A stretch of DNA of 64,000 nt from Alphaproteobacteria bacterium. Lineage in GTDB: Bacteria > Pseudomonadota > Alphaproteobacteria > UBA8366 > Aestuariispiraceae. Within the stretch, counting starts at the first letter, position 1, and each line of letters starts with the position of its first letter. The DNA lies in NCBI GenBank assembly GCA_033344895.1, contig JAWPMN010000001.1:124001-188000 (forward strand), written 5' to 3'. This document shows, one piece after another, positions 43,855-52,119 of the stretch. The notes under the pieces are model-generated. The model was not told the DNA's origin and made no database searches. It saw only the letters and a list, made by a program, of their open reading frames with translations. Position numbers and translations under genes: made by a program.

Positions 43855-44982
43855 ATGCTCATCGGCGTGCCGAAAGAGATCAAGAATCACGAATACCGTG
43901 TCGGCCTGGTGCCCTTCGCCGTGCGCGAACTGGTACACCACGGCCACAAGGTCGTCATCGAAACCCAGGCCGGCTCCGGCATCGGCGTCAGCGACGACGA
44001 TTATCGCGCGGCGGGCGCGGAAATTCTGGGCGATGCAAAATCGGTCTTCGAAACCGCCGAGATGATCGTCAAGGTCAAGGAACCGCAGGCGGTCGAATGC
44101 GAGATGCTGCGCGAAGGCCAGTTGCTGTTCACCTATCTGCATCTGGCGCCCGACCTACCGCAGACCCAGGGCCTGCTGAAGTCGGGCTGCATTGCCATCG
44201 CCTATGAAACCGTGACCAGCCCGCGCGGCGGCCTGCCGCTGCTGGCCCCGATGAGCGAGGTCGCCGGCCGGATGGGTCCGCAGGCCGGCGCCCATTGCCT
44301 TGAGAAGGCACAGGGTGGACGCGGCGTGCTGATGGGCGGCGTGCCCGGTGTCGCACCGGCCAAGGTCGTGGTGATCGGTGGCGGCGTGTCCGGCACCAAT
44401 GCCGCCCGGATCGCCCTGGGCATGGGCGCGGAAGTCACTGTCCTGGAGCGCAATATCGCCCGGATCGCGCAACTGGACGACATGTTCCGCGGCACCGGCA
44501 TGAAGACGCTGTATTCCACGGTCGATGCCGTCGAAAAATCCGTTCAGGAAGCCGATCTGGTAATCGGCGCCGTGCTGGTCCCGGGCGCCGCGGCCCCGAA
44601 ACTGATCAACCGCGAAATGCTGAAGACCATGGCCGACGGCTCGGTCGTCGTCGACATCGCCATCGACCAGGGCGGTTGCCTGGAAACGTCGCGGCCGACG
44701 ACGCATGCGGACCCGACCTATGTCGAGGAGGGGGTCGTTCACTATTGCGTCGCGAACATGCCGGGCGCCGTGGCGCGAACGTCGACCTTCGCGTTGAACA
44801 ACGCCACGCTGCCATTCGCCGTCGCACTGGCGAACAAGGGCTATCGCGGCGCGCTGGCCGAGGACCCGCATCTGCGTCAGGGGCTGAACGTGGCCGAGGG
44901 CAAGATCACCTACAAGGCGGTCTCCGAGGCCCATGGCATGGACTACACCGCCCCCGAAGAAGCCCTGGGCATTTCTTTCTGA
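43855..44982 (+). CDS. ald: Alanine dehydrogenase
   Basis: A 375-residue NAD-dependent enzyme that interconverts L-alanine and pyruvate plus ammonia. It starts at MLIGVPKEIKNHEYRVGLVP (conserved Arg15 and Lys-containing region). Other motifs are GQLLFTYLHLAPD with the catalytic His, Rossmann motif VVVIGGGVSGTNAARIALGMGAEVTVLE, DIAIDQGGCLETSRPTTHADPTY and the C-terminal MPGAVARTSTFALNNATLPF. The length equals the family norm. Regulated most likely by the divergent Lrp protein. Confidence 0.97.
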   Translation: MLIGVPKEIKNHEYRVGLVPFAVRELVHHGHKVVIETQAGSGIGVSDDDYRAAGAEILGDAKSVFETAEMIVKVKEPQAVECEMLREGQLLFTYLHLAPDLPQTQGLLKSGCIAIAYETVTSPRGGLPLLAPMSEVAGRMGPQAGAHCLEKAQGGRGVLMGGVPGVAPAKVVVIGGGVSGTNAARIALGMGAEVTVLERNIARIAQLDDMFRGTGMKTLYSTVDAVEKSVQEADLVIGAVLVPGAAAPKLINREMLKTMADGSVVVDIAIDQGGCLETSRPTTHADPTYVEEGVVHYCVANMPGAVARTSTFALNNATLPFAVALANKGYRGALAEDPHLRQGLNVAEGKITYKAVSEAHGMDYTAPEEALGISF

Positions 44983-45007
44983 ACCGGATCCTCCCGGTGA
45001 CGAGCCT

Positions 45008-45042
45008 GCGGCCCCGACGGATCCCGTCGGGGCCGCCTTTTT
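45008..45042 (+). terminator. Intrinsic terminator after ald
   Basis: A perfect 13-bp stem (GCGGCCCCGACGG at 45008-45020 with its complement at 45024-45036) is followed by CTTTTTG. It lies between the convergent ald and PuuA-type genes and the stem could serve both. Confidence 0.9.
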
Positions 45043-45045
45043 GCG

Positions 45046-46389
45046 TCAGACGTTCAGCAGAAGATTCTCACGTTCCCAGGAACTGATGACCCGCTGATAC
45101 AAATCGTATTCGTGATTCTTCACGTCCATATACGCACGGGAGAAATTCTCACCCAGCGTATCCTTCAGGGGCTTTGCATAGTTGAACTTATGCAGCGCAT
45201 CGCCCTGGTTCCGCGGCAGCGCGAAGGCGAAACGGTAGGCATCGCCGTCGACCGGGTTGGACGGTTCGATCTTTTCCTTCATGCCCAGATAGCCACAGGC
45301 CAGGGTCGCCGCCATGGCCAGATACGGGTTCGCGTCTGACCCCGCCAGGCGGTTCTCGATCCGTCGCGCCTGGGGTGAGGAATCCGGCACGCGCAGGCCG
45401 CAGGTTCTATTGTCATGGCCCCAATGCACATTGATCGGCGCATCCGAATAGCGCGCGATCCGCCTGTAACTGTTGACGTTCGGCGCCATCAGCGGCATCG
45501 CCGCCGGCAGGTAGCGCTGCAGCCCGCCAATGTAGTTCAGCAGGGTCTTCGAATCCTTGCCGGTCTTCGTCGCAAACACGTTGCGACCCGTTTCGATATC
45601 GACCAGCGACTGGTGAATATGCATGGAGGAGCCGGGCTGGTGCTGATGCGGCTTTGCCATGAAGGTGGCATAGATGTCGTGCTTCAGCGCGGCCTGACGG
45701 ACCAATCTCTTGAACAGGAAGACCTGATCGGCCAGTTCCAGCGGGTCGCCATGATTGAAATTGATCTCCATCTGCGCGGCACCGGCTTCATGCGCCATTG
45801 TGTCGACATCCAGATTCGCGGTCTCGCAGAAGTCGTAGATATCCTCGACGATCGGATCGAACTCGTTGGCGGCCTCGATCCCATAGGCCTGCCGCCCGGA
45901 TTCCTGGCGGCCCGAAGCGCCGATCGGCGGTTCAAGCGGATAATCCGGATCCAGGTTCTTCTTCACGAAGTAGAATTCCAGCTCCGGCGCGACGACGGGG
46001 CGCAGTCCCTTCTTCGCATAGAGTTCCAGGATGCGGCGCAGCAGATAGCGTGGCGAGATGTCCACAGGCTTGCCGTTCAGGTGAAAGGCGTCGCAGATGA
46101 CCTGTGCCACCGGTTCGGGATACCACGGGACAAGGCGGATCGTGCTTGGATCCGGCACCATGGCGATATCCTTGTTCGTGTCCGCCACCACATCGGTTTC
46201 GAACACGAAGTCGCCGGTCACCGTCTGGATGAAAAGGCATTCCGGGACCCGCAGGCCGCGGTCGCCCAGACCATCGATGAACTTGTCCCGGGGCAGGATC
46301 TTGCCCCGCGCAATTCCGGACATGTCCGGCAGCAGACATTCGACCTCGTCGATGTCCCGTTCCTTAACCCACTCGATCAGATTACTCAC
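45046..46389 (-). CDS. Glutamine-synthetase-family enzyme, gamma-glutamylpolyamine synthetase (PuuA) type
   Basis: A 447-residue ligase with a GTG start at 46389 after AGAGGTAGGG. Glutamine-synthetase fold motifs are VAPELEFYFV, HEAGAAQMEINF, FMAKPHQHQPGSSMHIHQSL and NSYRRI ... NRTCGLRVP, with metal- and ATP-binding Glu/His residues in place. The DMSGIARGKILP N-terminus is that of GlnA-like/PuuA enzymes, which couple glutamate to putrescine or another amine, and not of nitrogen-assimilating GlnA. It is divergent from a second homologue and belongs to a polyamine/amine catabolic cluster. Confidence 0.88.
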   Translation of the reverse strand: MSNLIEWVKERDIDEVECLLPDMSGIARGKILPRDKFIDGLGDRGLRVPECLFIQTVTGDFVFETDVVADTNKDIAMVPDPSTIRLVPWYPEPVAQVICDAFHLNGKPVDISPRYLLRRILELYAKKGLRPVVAPELEFYFVKKNLDPDYPLEPPIGASGRQESGRQAYGIEAANEFDPIVEDIYDFCETANLDVDTMAHEAGAAQMEINFNHGDPLELADQVFLFKRLVRQAALKHDIYATFMAKPHQHQPGSSMHIHQSLVDIETGRNVFATKTGKDSKTLLNYIGGLQRYLPAAMPLMAPNVNSYRRIARYSDAPINVHWGHDNRTCGLRVPDSSPQARRIENRLAGSDANPYLAMAATLACGYLGMKEKIEPSNPVDGDAYRFAFALPRNQGDALHKFNYAKPLKDTLGENFSRAYMDVKNHEYDLYQRVISSWERENLLLNV

Positions 46390-46465
46390 GTTACCCTACC
46401 TCTACCGCGCCCCAGGCAGGTATCCGAACGAGCCCCCCAGACAGAAAAAAGCGCAGCGCCAAAGA

Positions 46466-46494
46466 TTGTGATCACATTTTTTATGCCTTATAGT
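46466..46494 (+). promoter_or_regulatory. Candidate promoter with overlapping palindromic operator (puuA2-puuB-type genes)
   Basis: TTGTGA (46466-46471) and TATAGT (46489-46494) are spaced by 17 bp, a good sigma-70-like pair on the rightward strand. The perfect 10-bp palindrome TGTGATCACA (46467-46476) covers the -35 element, so a dimeric repressor bound there would block the promoter. It is in the 184-bp gap between two divergent glutamine-synthetase-type genes and could control both. Confidence 0.55.
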
Positions 46495-46573
46495 CTCGAC
46501 CGACCGCAAGGGGGAATCGGCTTGCGGTATCCGATGTCCGATCCATGGACGCTTCTCAGCAACGGTGTTTCCC

Positions 46574-47959
46574 ATGACTGCCTGGCTCAGTAAGAAAGAA
46601 GTCGACGCCTTCACGAAGGCCAATCCGGGCCTGAAGGGTGTCGATATGCTCGTGCCGGACATGTGCGGCATCCTGCGCGGCAAACGCATCGGCGTCGAGG
46701 CGATAGACAAGCTGCATGAAGGCGGCGTCGCCCTGCCCGGCTCGACCTATCTGCTGGATGCCACCGGCCAGAATTGCGACACCATCGTCTATGGTACGTC
46801 GGACGGCGACCCGGATTTCAGTTGCCTGGGCGTTGCGGGAACACTGAAACCGGTTCCTTGGGCCCATGCCCCGACCGGCCAGGTCATAGCCAGCATGGTG
46901 ACCGGAGAGGGCGAGCCGTTTTTCGCCGATCCCCGGTTCATCCTGGCCCGCGCCACCCAGCCGCTGGTCGATATGGGCTACACCCCGGTCACCGCGATCG
47001 AGCTGGAATTCTATCTGATGGACGCGAAATTGGACCCGTCCGGCATTCCGAACACGGCCAGTTCCCCCGCTACCGGCCGGCCGCAGACGACCACGCAGGT
47101 CTACGGCATCGAAGAATTGTACGAGTTCGAGGATTTCCTCACGGATGTGGAGGATGCCTGCGTTGCCCAGGACGTGCCGGCCGATACGGCGACGGCGGAG
47201 TACGGGCCGGGACAGTACGAGATCAACCTGCATCACGTCGACGACCCGATCAAAGCCTGCGACGACGCCATTCTGCTGAAACGCATCATCAAGGGGGTCG
47301 CCCGCAAGCACGGCATGATCGCGACCTTTATGGCCAAGCCGTTTTCGGAACGGGCGGGCTGCGGCATGCACATTCACCTCAGCCTGCTGGACAAGGACGG
47401 CAACAACATCTTTGCCGGTCCGATGGACAAGGAGATCGGCCTGCCCGCCTCCAAGGCGCTGCGCCATGCCATCGGCGGCCTGGCGGCGACAACGGCCGAT
47501 TCCATGGCGGTCTTTGCCCCCAATGCCAATTCCTATCGCCGTTTCCAGGCGAACTCCTACGCACCGATCAACACCGCCTGGGGGGTTGACAACCGGACGG
47601 TCTCGCTGCGCATCCCGCGATCGGACGAAAAAGGCATGCGTGTCGAGCATCGGGTCGCCGGCGCGGATGCAAACCCCTATCTGACCATGGCCTGCGTCAT
47701 GGCCGGGGTCCATCACGGCCTGACCCATAAATCCGACCCGGGCCCGATGGAAACCGGCAATGCGTATGAAAAGCCGGTGACGGAGCTTCCCCTTCGCTGG
47801 TGGCAGGCGCTTCAGACCTTCGGCGAAAGCAAGGTCCTGCCGAAATATCTCGGGGCGCATTACTGCGAGACCTACGCGGCCGCCCGGAGCTTCGAGAACG
47901 ACGCATTCCAGGCGCAGATCCCGCCCCTGGATTACGAATGGTACCTGCGCACGGTGTAA
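46574..47959 (+). CDS. Glutamine-synthetase-family enzyme, gamma-glutamylpolyamine synthetase (PuuA) type, second copy
   Basis: A 461-residue paralogue of the divergent gene, with TAIELEFYLMD, AEYGPGQYEINLHH, FMAKPFSERAGCGMHIHLSLLD, NSYRRF and RIPRSDEKGMRVEHRVAGADANPYL. ATG 46574 is used; a GTG nine bases earlier is also in frame. It is followed after 3 bp by a PuuB-type oxidase, so the pair should form a gamma-glutamyl amine and then oxidise it. Having two copies suggests different amine substrates. Confidence 0.88.
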   Translation: MTAWLSKKEVDAFTKANPGLKGVDMLVPDMCGILRGKRIGVEAIDKLHEGGVALPGSTYLLDATGQNCDTIVYGTSDGDPDFSCLGVAGTLKPVPWAHAPTGQVIASMVTGEGEPFFADPRFILARATQPLVDMGYTPVTAIELEFYLMDAKLDPSGIPNTASSPATGRPQTTTQVYGIEELYEFEDFLTDVEDACVAQDVPADTATAEYGPGQYEINLHHVDDPIKACDDAILLKRIIKGVARKHGMIATFMAKPFSERAGCGMHIHLSLLDKDGNNIFAGPMDKEIGLPASKALRHAIGGLAATTADSMAVFAPNANSYRRFQANSYAPINTAWGVDNRTVSLRIPRSDEKGMRVEHRVAGADANPYLTMACVMAGVHHGLTHKSDPGPMETGNAYEKPVTELPLRWWQALQTFGESKVLPKYLGAHYCETYAAARSFENDAFQAQIPPLDYEWYLRTV

Positions 47960-47962
47960 GAC

Positions 47963-49240
47963 ATGGCAAAGTTTGACGATACCCGATCCTATTACCGGGC
48001 AACGGCCCATACCGCGCCCTCACACCCGCGCCTGGAAGGCGAACACAAAGCCGACGTTGCCATTCTGGGCGCCGGTTATACCGGCCTGTCCGCCGCGCTG
48101 GAACTCGCCGAAGCGGGATATTCCGTCATCGTGGTCGAGGCGGAAACCGTCGGCTTCGGCGCATCGGGCCGCAACGGTGGCCAGGTCTGCAGCGGCTTCA
48201 ACAAGTCCATGGCGCAGATCGAAAGAGCCGTCGGGTCCGAAGCTGCGCAGATCGCCTGGGAAATTGCAGATGGCGCCCCGCGACTGGTCGGCGAACGGAT
48301 CCGGAAATACGATATCGATTGCGATCTGAAATGGGGCTACCTGCACGCTGCGGAGAAGAAAAGTCAGCTTGAAGACCTGAAGGAGCACCAGGCTGAATGG
48401 GAGAAATGGGGCTACAAGGGCACCAAACTCTATGAAGGCGCCAATGTGCGGGAGAAGATCGGCAGCGACCGCTATGTCGGTGCCTTGTGGGAACCCGACG
48501 CCGGTCATGTCCATCCGCTGAACTATTGCCTGGGGCTTGCGAAAGCCGCCCATGCCGCCGGAGCGCAGATCTTTGAACACAGCCGCGCGGTGAAGCTGGA
48601 TACCGGCGACCGGCCCGCGATCCATACCGAGCAAGGGACCGTCCGCGCCGAGCATCTGATCCTCGCCGGCAATGCGTATCTGCGCGAAACGGAGCCCTAT
48701 CTGTTCCGACGCCTGATGCCGGTCGGCAGCTATATCGTTGCGACGGAACCTTTGGGTGACAATCGCGCGAAGAGCCTGCTGCCCACGGACGATGCGGTGT
48801 CGAACTGCAACTTCATCGTCGACTATTACCGGCTCAGCGGTGACAAGCGCATGCTGTTCGGCGGCCGCGCCACCTATTCCGGACTTGAGCCCAACGATCT
48901 GGGCGGCTTTGTGCGGCCGCGCATGCTGCATGTCTTTCCGGAACTGGAAGATGCGAAGATCGAGCATGTCTGGGGCGGCTATATCGGTATCACCGTCGAC
49001 CGAATGCCGCATGTCGGCCGGATCGGCAGCCGTACCTATTTCAGCCAGGGCTATTCGGGCCACGGTCTCGCCCTCAGCAACATGTGCGGCAAGATTCTCG
49101 CTGAAGCGATCAAGGGGCAGACCAGCAAGTTTGACGTGATGCACAAATTCAAGCATCCGATCTTCCCCGGTGGTCGTTTCCGCACCCCGTTGCTGACCCT
49201 CGGCATGTTTTGGTATCGCCTGAAGGATGCCTTGGCGTAA
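47963..49240 (+). CDS. puuB: FAD-dependent oxidoreductase, gamma-glutamylputrescine oxidase (PuuB) type
   Basis: A 425-residue DAO-family flavoenzyme. The FAD-binding motif is VAILGAGYTGLSAALELAEAGYSVIVVEAE (about 28-58), followed by VGFGASGRNGGQVCSGF, typical of PuuB-like oxidases, and GYIGITVDRMPHVGR...YFSQGYSGHGLALS near the C-terminus. It oxidises the amine of gamma-glutamyl-putrescine or a related compound to the aldehyde. It is coupled to the second PuuA-type gene with a 3-bp gap. Confidence 0.88.
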   Translation: MAKFDDTRSYYRATAHTAPSHPRLEGEHKADVAILGAGYTGLSAALELAEAGYSVIVVEAETVGFGASGRNGGQVCSGFNKSMAQIERAVGSEAAQIAWEIADGAPRLVGERIRKYDIDCDLKWGYLHAAEKKSQLEDLKEHQAEWEKWGYKGTKLYEGANVREKIGSDRYVGALWEPDAGHVHPLNYCLGLAKAAHAAGAQIFEHSRAVKLDTGDRPAIHTEQGTVRAEHLILAGNAYLRETEPYLFRRLMPVGSYIVATEPLGDNRAKSLLPTDDAVSNCNFIVDYYRLSGDKRMLFGGRATYSGLEPNDLGGFVRPRMLHVFPELEDAKIEHVWGGYIGITVDRMPHVGRIGSRTYFSQGYSGHGLALSNMCGKILAEAIKGQTSKFDVMHKFKHPIFPGGRFRTPLLTLGMFWYRLKDALA

Positions 49241-49316
49241 GCTCTCGTTCGGCACGAATCCTGCTTGCGCCATTCGGCGGGAGGGCAGTGCGTCTGCCGT
49301 GAAGAGGGAACCCTGA

Positions 49317-49652
49317 ATGTTCAGCCGCTTGATGCGTATCATCAAACCGGGCGATCGCCGCAAGGAACGCCGCGTCAAAGTCCGCTTTCCGGCGGAGGTC
49401 GGCGGCCTGAAAGGACGGGTGACCGATGTCAGCCTGGGTGGGTTCGGCTTCTATCCGGACCAGGAGGGCCTGACCGAGGGAGACGAGGTCATGTCGGTTC
49501 TGATGCCCGACGAGTTCACGACCATCGAAATCGCGAGCCGCGTAGTGGGCGCCGATGATGAAGGCATGGTCGTCTGCGTCGCCTTCATCAAGGTGACCCC
49601 GGAACAGTTCGATCCGTTGCAGGACATTATTGCAAATCAGTCCATCGGGTGA
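49317..49652 (+). CDS. PilZ-domain protein
   Basis: A 111-residue single-domain protein. The c-di-GMP-binding pattern RxxxR (RRKERR, residues ~18-23) and DxSxxG (VTDVSLGGFGF) are both present, so it probably binds c-di-GMP. No effector domain is fused. It stands between the puuB-type gene and a convergent TerB-like gene. Confidence 0.88.
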   Translation: MFSRLMRIIKPGDRRKERRVKVRFPAEVGGLKGRVTDVSLGGFGFYPDQEGLTEGDEVMSVLMPDEFTTIEIASRVVGADDEGMVVCVAFIKVTPEQFDPLQDIIANQSIG

Positions 49653-49670
49653 TGGCGGGCCGGCAGCGCC

Positions 49671-50096
49671 TTACAGGAAGTCTTCCAGGTTCAGCCCCAG
49701 AACATCGCAGATCGCTTCGCACTGGGCCCTTTCGCTTTCCAGAAACACTCCGTCCGCCCGGCTGACCGCCAGGGCGACCTTGACCAGCAGCACGGCATCG
49801 CCGGCCTCATGGCGCATCTCCTTGATGGCATCCAGCGCATCGCGCCGCCCCTTCGATTCCGATTCGATGATATCTTCGATATAGCCATTGAACAGGTCGA
49901 CGGCCTCGTGAACGTCAAATATCTTCAGTTTATCAATAGCTTCCAGGATCTGGTCGACGCGTCCGCGCTCCGACAGGGAGACCTCGCCATCGGCGATCGC
50001 AACCAGGGCACAGGAGGCCATGCACGCCTCCAGGAACGGCCGGTTCCTGCGCCGCGCCGTGCGTTCCTCGATTGCATGCCTGACCCCTTCGAACAT
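49671..50096 (-). CDS. TerB-like (tellurite-resistance family) protein
   Basis: A 141-residue helical protein with a TerB-type acidic pattern: CALVAIADGEVSLSERGRVDQILE and a second repeat ALAVSRADGVFLESERAQCEAICDVLGL. The ADG(E/V) motifs are possible metal-binding turns. ATG 50096 (MFEGVRHAIEERTARR) is preferred; the longer frame extends into the riboswitch promoter region. The function is not known for isolated TerB proteins. Confidence 0.8.
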   Translation of the reverse strand: MFEGVRHAIEERTARRRNRPFLEACMASCALVAIADGEVSLSERGRVDQILEAIDKLKIFDVHEAVDLFNGYIEDIIESESKGRRDALDAIKEMRHEAGDAVLLVKVALAVSRADGVFLESERAQCEAICDVLGLNLEDFL

Positions 50097-50251
50097 CCTG
50101 ATCCCCCAAACTGGCGCATTTCCCCGGAATTGCGCGGCGCCGCAATTTGACCCTGCTGCAGTGCGGCGGTCAAGTGACGGGTCTGCACGCATGGACGTCG
50201 CTTTTACCCTAGTCGCCGATCCAAATTGGCCTAAAGTGATCCGATAAGAGA

Positions 50252-50440
50252 GCGGTTCCCCGAAAGGGGATCAAAAGGGAATTCGGTGAGATGCTGGACA
50301 AGATCCGGGATTGAGGCCGAAGCTGCCCCCGCAACTGTAAGCGGCGAGCCGATCGCCCAGTCCAGGCCACTGACGGACGTTCCGTTGGGAAGGCCGGGCG
50401 AACCGGCACCGACCCGCGAGCCAGGAGACCTGCCGCTCTG
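50252..50440 (+). promoter_or_regulatory. Cobalamin (B12) riboswitch
   Basis: All conserved blocks occur in order: AAGGGAATTCGGTG (near 50275-50288), GCTGCCCCCGCAACTGTAAGCGG (around 50322-50344), CCACTG (50367-50372), GGGAAGGCCGG (near 50387-50398) and the B12 box GAGCCAGGAGACCTGCC (50418-50434). It lies 50 bp upstream of the start of a small unknown gene. A GGGG-TG-CCCC hairpin (50466-50475) sits next to that gene's AGGAGG site, suggesting translational control. Confidence 0.95.
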
Positions 50441-50489
50441 TCAACTGCAACCCTAATGTCCGGGCGGGGTGCCCCGGAAGGAGGTTTCG

Positions 50490-50807
50490 ATGAGTGGTAC
50501 CACGTCTGTTTTCCAGACCGCAGAACGGGAAATCGCGGCATTCGATCCGGGGCAGAGTCTGTCCGCCCTGTTCCTGGCGGAAGAGCCTCTGCCGCGCGGT
50601 GCGGCGGAGGGGGCGATTCTGTCATGGCTTCTCTCCCTGCCCGACGGGACGGACCCGGCCTGGGCCGCAAAGATGCTGGGACAAACCTCACCCTTCGCGG
50701 ATGCATCCGCGGGCGAGGCCGGCAAGGCCAGCGAACTTTTGCGACAGATCGCTCAGTTCCCCGCGGACAAGCTTTCCCGCCCGCGGCGTCGGCGCATCCG
50801 CAACTGA
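50490..50807 (+). CDS. Unrecognised 105-residue protein under B12 riboswitch control
   Basis: I do not recognise this protein. ATG 50490 follows a strong AGGAGG site (50479-50484). The product is about 11 kDa, rich in Ala, Leu and Arg, has no cysteine, no histidine, no membrane segment and no signal peptide. The middle is amphipathic (EGAILSWLLSLPDGTDPAWAAKMLGQ) and it ends in a very basic tail (RPRRRRIRN). The riboswitch upstream implies that it is made when cobalamin is scarce. It is 71 bp from the septation protein gene on the same strand. It could be an adaptor in cobalamin uptake or a factor for B12-independent metabolism; nothing in the sequence decides. Confidence 0.75.
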   Translation: MSGTTSVFQTAEREIAAFDPGQSLSALFLAEEPLPRGAAEGAILSWLLSLPDGTDPAWAAKMLGQTSPFADASAGEAGKASELLRQIAQFPADKLSRPRRRRIRN

Positions 50808-50878
50808 TTTCGGTCCGACGCGGGAAGGAGTGAGACGGAACGGATGACGCAACCCCTGTCATCGCCTATATAGCCCCC

Positions 50879-51469
50879 ATGACGGATGCTCCTTCCCGCC
50901 CGGGCCCGCCCTGGCTGACCCAACTGGTCGATTTCGCGCCGCTGGCGGCCTTTGTCGTCACCTATTTCCTCAGCAAGGACCTGTTCCTCGCCACGAAAGT
51001 CGTGATGGCGGCGAGTGCCGCGGCCGTGGTCGTCTCGCTGATAGTGACCCGCAAGATTCCGTGGATGCCGCTGCTGACCGCGGTGCTGGTCGGCGTGTTC
51101 GGCGGCCTTACGATCTATCTCGAGGATTCCAGCTTCATCAAGATGAAGCCCAGCATCATCAACACGCTGTTCGGTGTCGGGCTACTGGCGGCCCTGGCCC
51201 TCGGCAAGCTGCCGCTCCGCGCCATGATGGGACACAGCTTCGCCATGCCGGAACGGGCCTGGAAGGTTCTGACCCTGCGCTGCGCGGTCTTCTTCCTGTG
51301 TCTCGCCCTGTTGAACGAAATCGTCTGGCGTTCCGTATCGGAAGCGATCTGGGTCTATTTCCGCTTTCCCGGTCTGATCGCAATCACCTTCCTGTTCTTC
51401 ATCAGTCAGGTGCCTTACATGATGCGACACAGCGAGACCGACGCCAGCGAACAGGCCGGCGATCAGTAG
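50879..51469 (+). CDS. ispZ: Inner-membrane septation protein A (YciB/IspZ)
   Basis: A 196-residue polytopic membrane protein with five or six hydrophobic segments. Family motifs are [64 protein letters not shown] and [27 protein letters not shown]. YciB is linked to cell-envelope synthesis and septation. Its last 7 bp overlap the 3' end of the convergent NUDIX gene. Confidence 0.95.
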   Translation: MTDAPSRPGPPWLTQLVDFAPLAAFVVTYFLSKDLFLATKVVMAASAAAVVVSLIVTRKIPWMPLLTAVLVGVFGGLTIYLEDSSFIKMKPSIINTLFGVGLLAALALGKLPLRAMMGHSFAMPERAWKVLTLRCAVFFLCLALLNEIVWRSVSEAIWVYFRFPGLIAITFLFFISQVPYMMRHSETDASEQAGDQ

Positions 51470-52014
51470 TCCCCGGTTTCTCCGTCGGGGTTGGTGAACG
51501 GCGCAGACGGGACAGTCCCACTGAGCGACCGACGATGCGCCAGGGCCCAGTGCACGGAAGGAAAGGCGATATCGCGCGTCGGAATCTCATCCCAATCGAA
51601 GAACCGGACCTCCAGGCTTTCCTCGCCCGCCGCGATGCCGGGGGAGGACAGATGGGCCGCATAGATCAGTTGCACCTGGCTGATCCGCGGGATGGTGTAG
51701 ACTGCCAGCAAGCCGTCGATGGCAATATCGGCGCATGCTTCTTCCCGCGCTTCGCGCCGGGCACCGTCCTCCACGGTTTCGTTCAGTTCCAGATAGCCCG
51801 CGGGAATCGTCCAGTATCCGCGGCGCGGTTCGATCGAACGGCGGCACATCAGTACCCTGCCCTCCTCCACCACCACGGCGCCGGCAACGATTAACGGGTT
51901 TTCGTATTGAATGAAGCCGCAATCGGGACAGGTCAGGCGTTCCCGATTGTCCCCTTCCGGAACCTTGCGAACGGTCGGCCCGCGCGCCGTCAGTCTGTCG
52001 GATTCATCCTCCAT
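51463..52014 (-). CDS. NUDIX hydrolase with N-terminal zinc ribbon
   Basis: A 183-residue protein. An N-terminal CPDC pair ([13 protein letters not shown]; a second Cys pair is not obvious) resembles the zinc-ribbon lead of NudC-like proteins. The Nudix box [25 protein letters not shown] has all catalytic Glu residues, with Ala-Cys where Gly is usual, as in the EEANA/EEACA subfamily. It probably cleaves an ADP-sugar or NAD-like nucleotide. ATG 52014 is used because the longer frame starts at TTG. It converges on ispZ with a 7-bp overlap. Confidence 0.87.
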   Translation of the reverse strand: MEDESDRLTARGPTVRKVPEGDNRERLTCPDCGFIQYENPLIVAGAVVVEEGRVLMCRRSIEPRRGYWTIPAGYLELNETVEDGARREAREEACADIAIDGLLAVYTIPRISQVQLIYAAHLSSPGIAAGEESLEVRFFDWDEIPTRDIAFPSVHWALAHRRSLSGTVPSAPFTNPDGETGDY

Positions 52015-52119
52015 TGCAGGCAAATCATGCGTGTTGGGCTTGTCCGCCGCAAGCGACAACTGCTATTCGCATGGCGCTGAACGGGGATCGCCCCCGCGGA
52101 AGGTTGAGGGGGATTTCGA

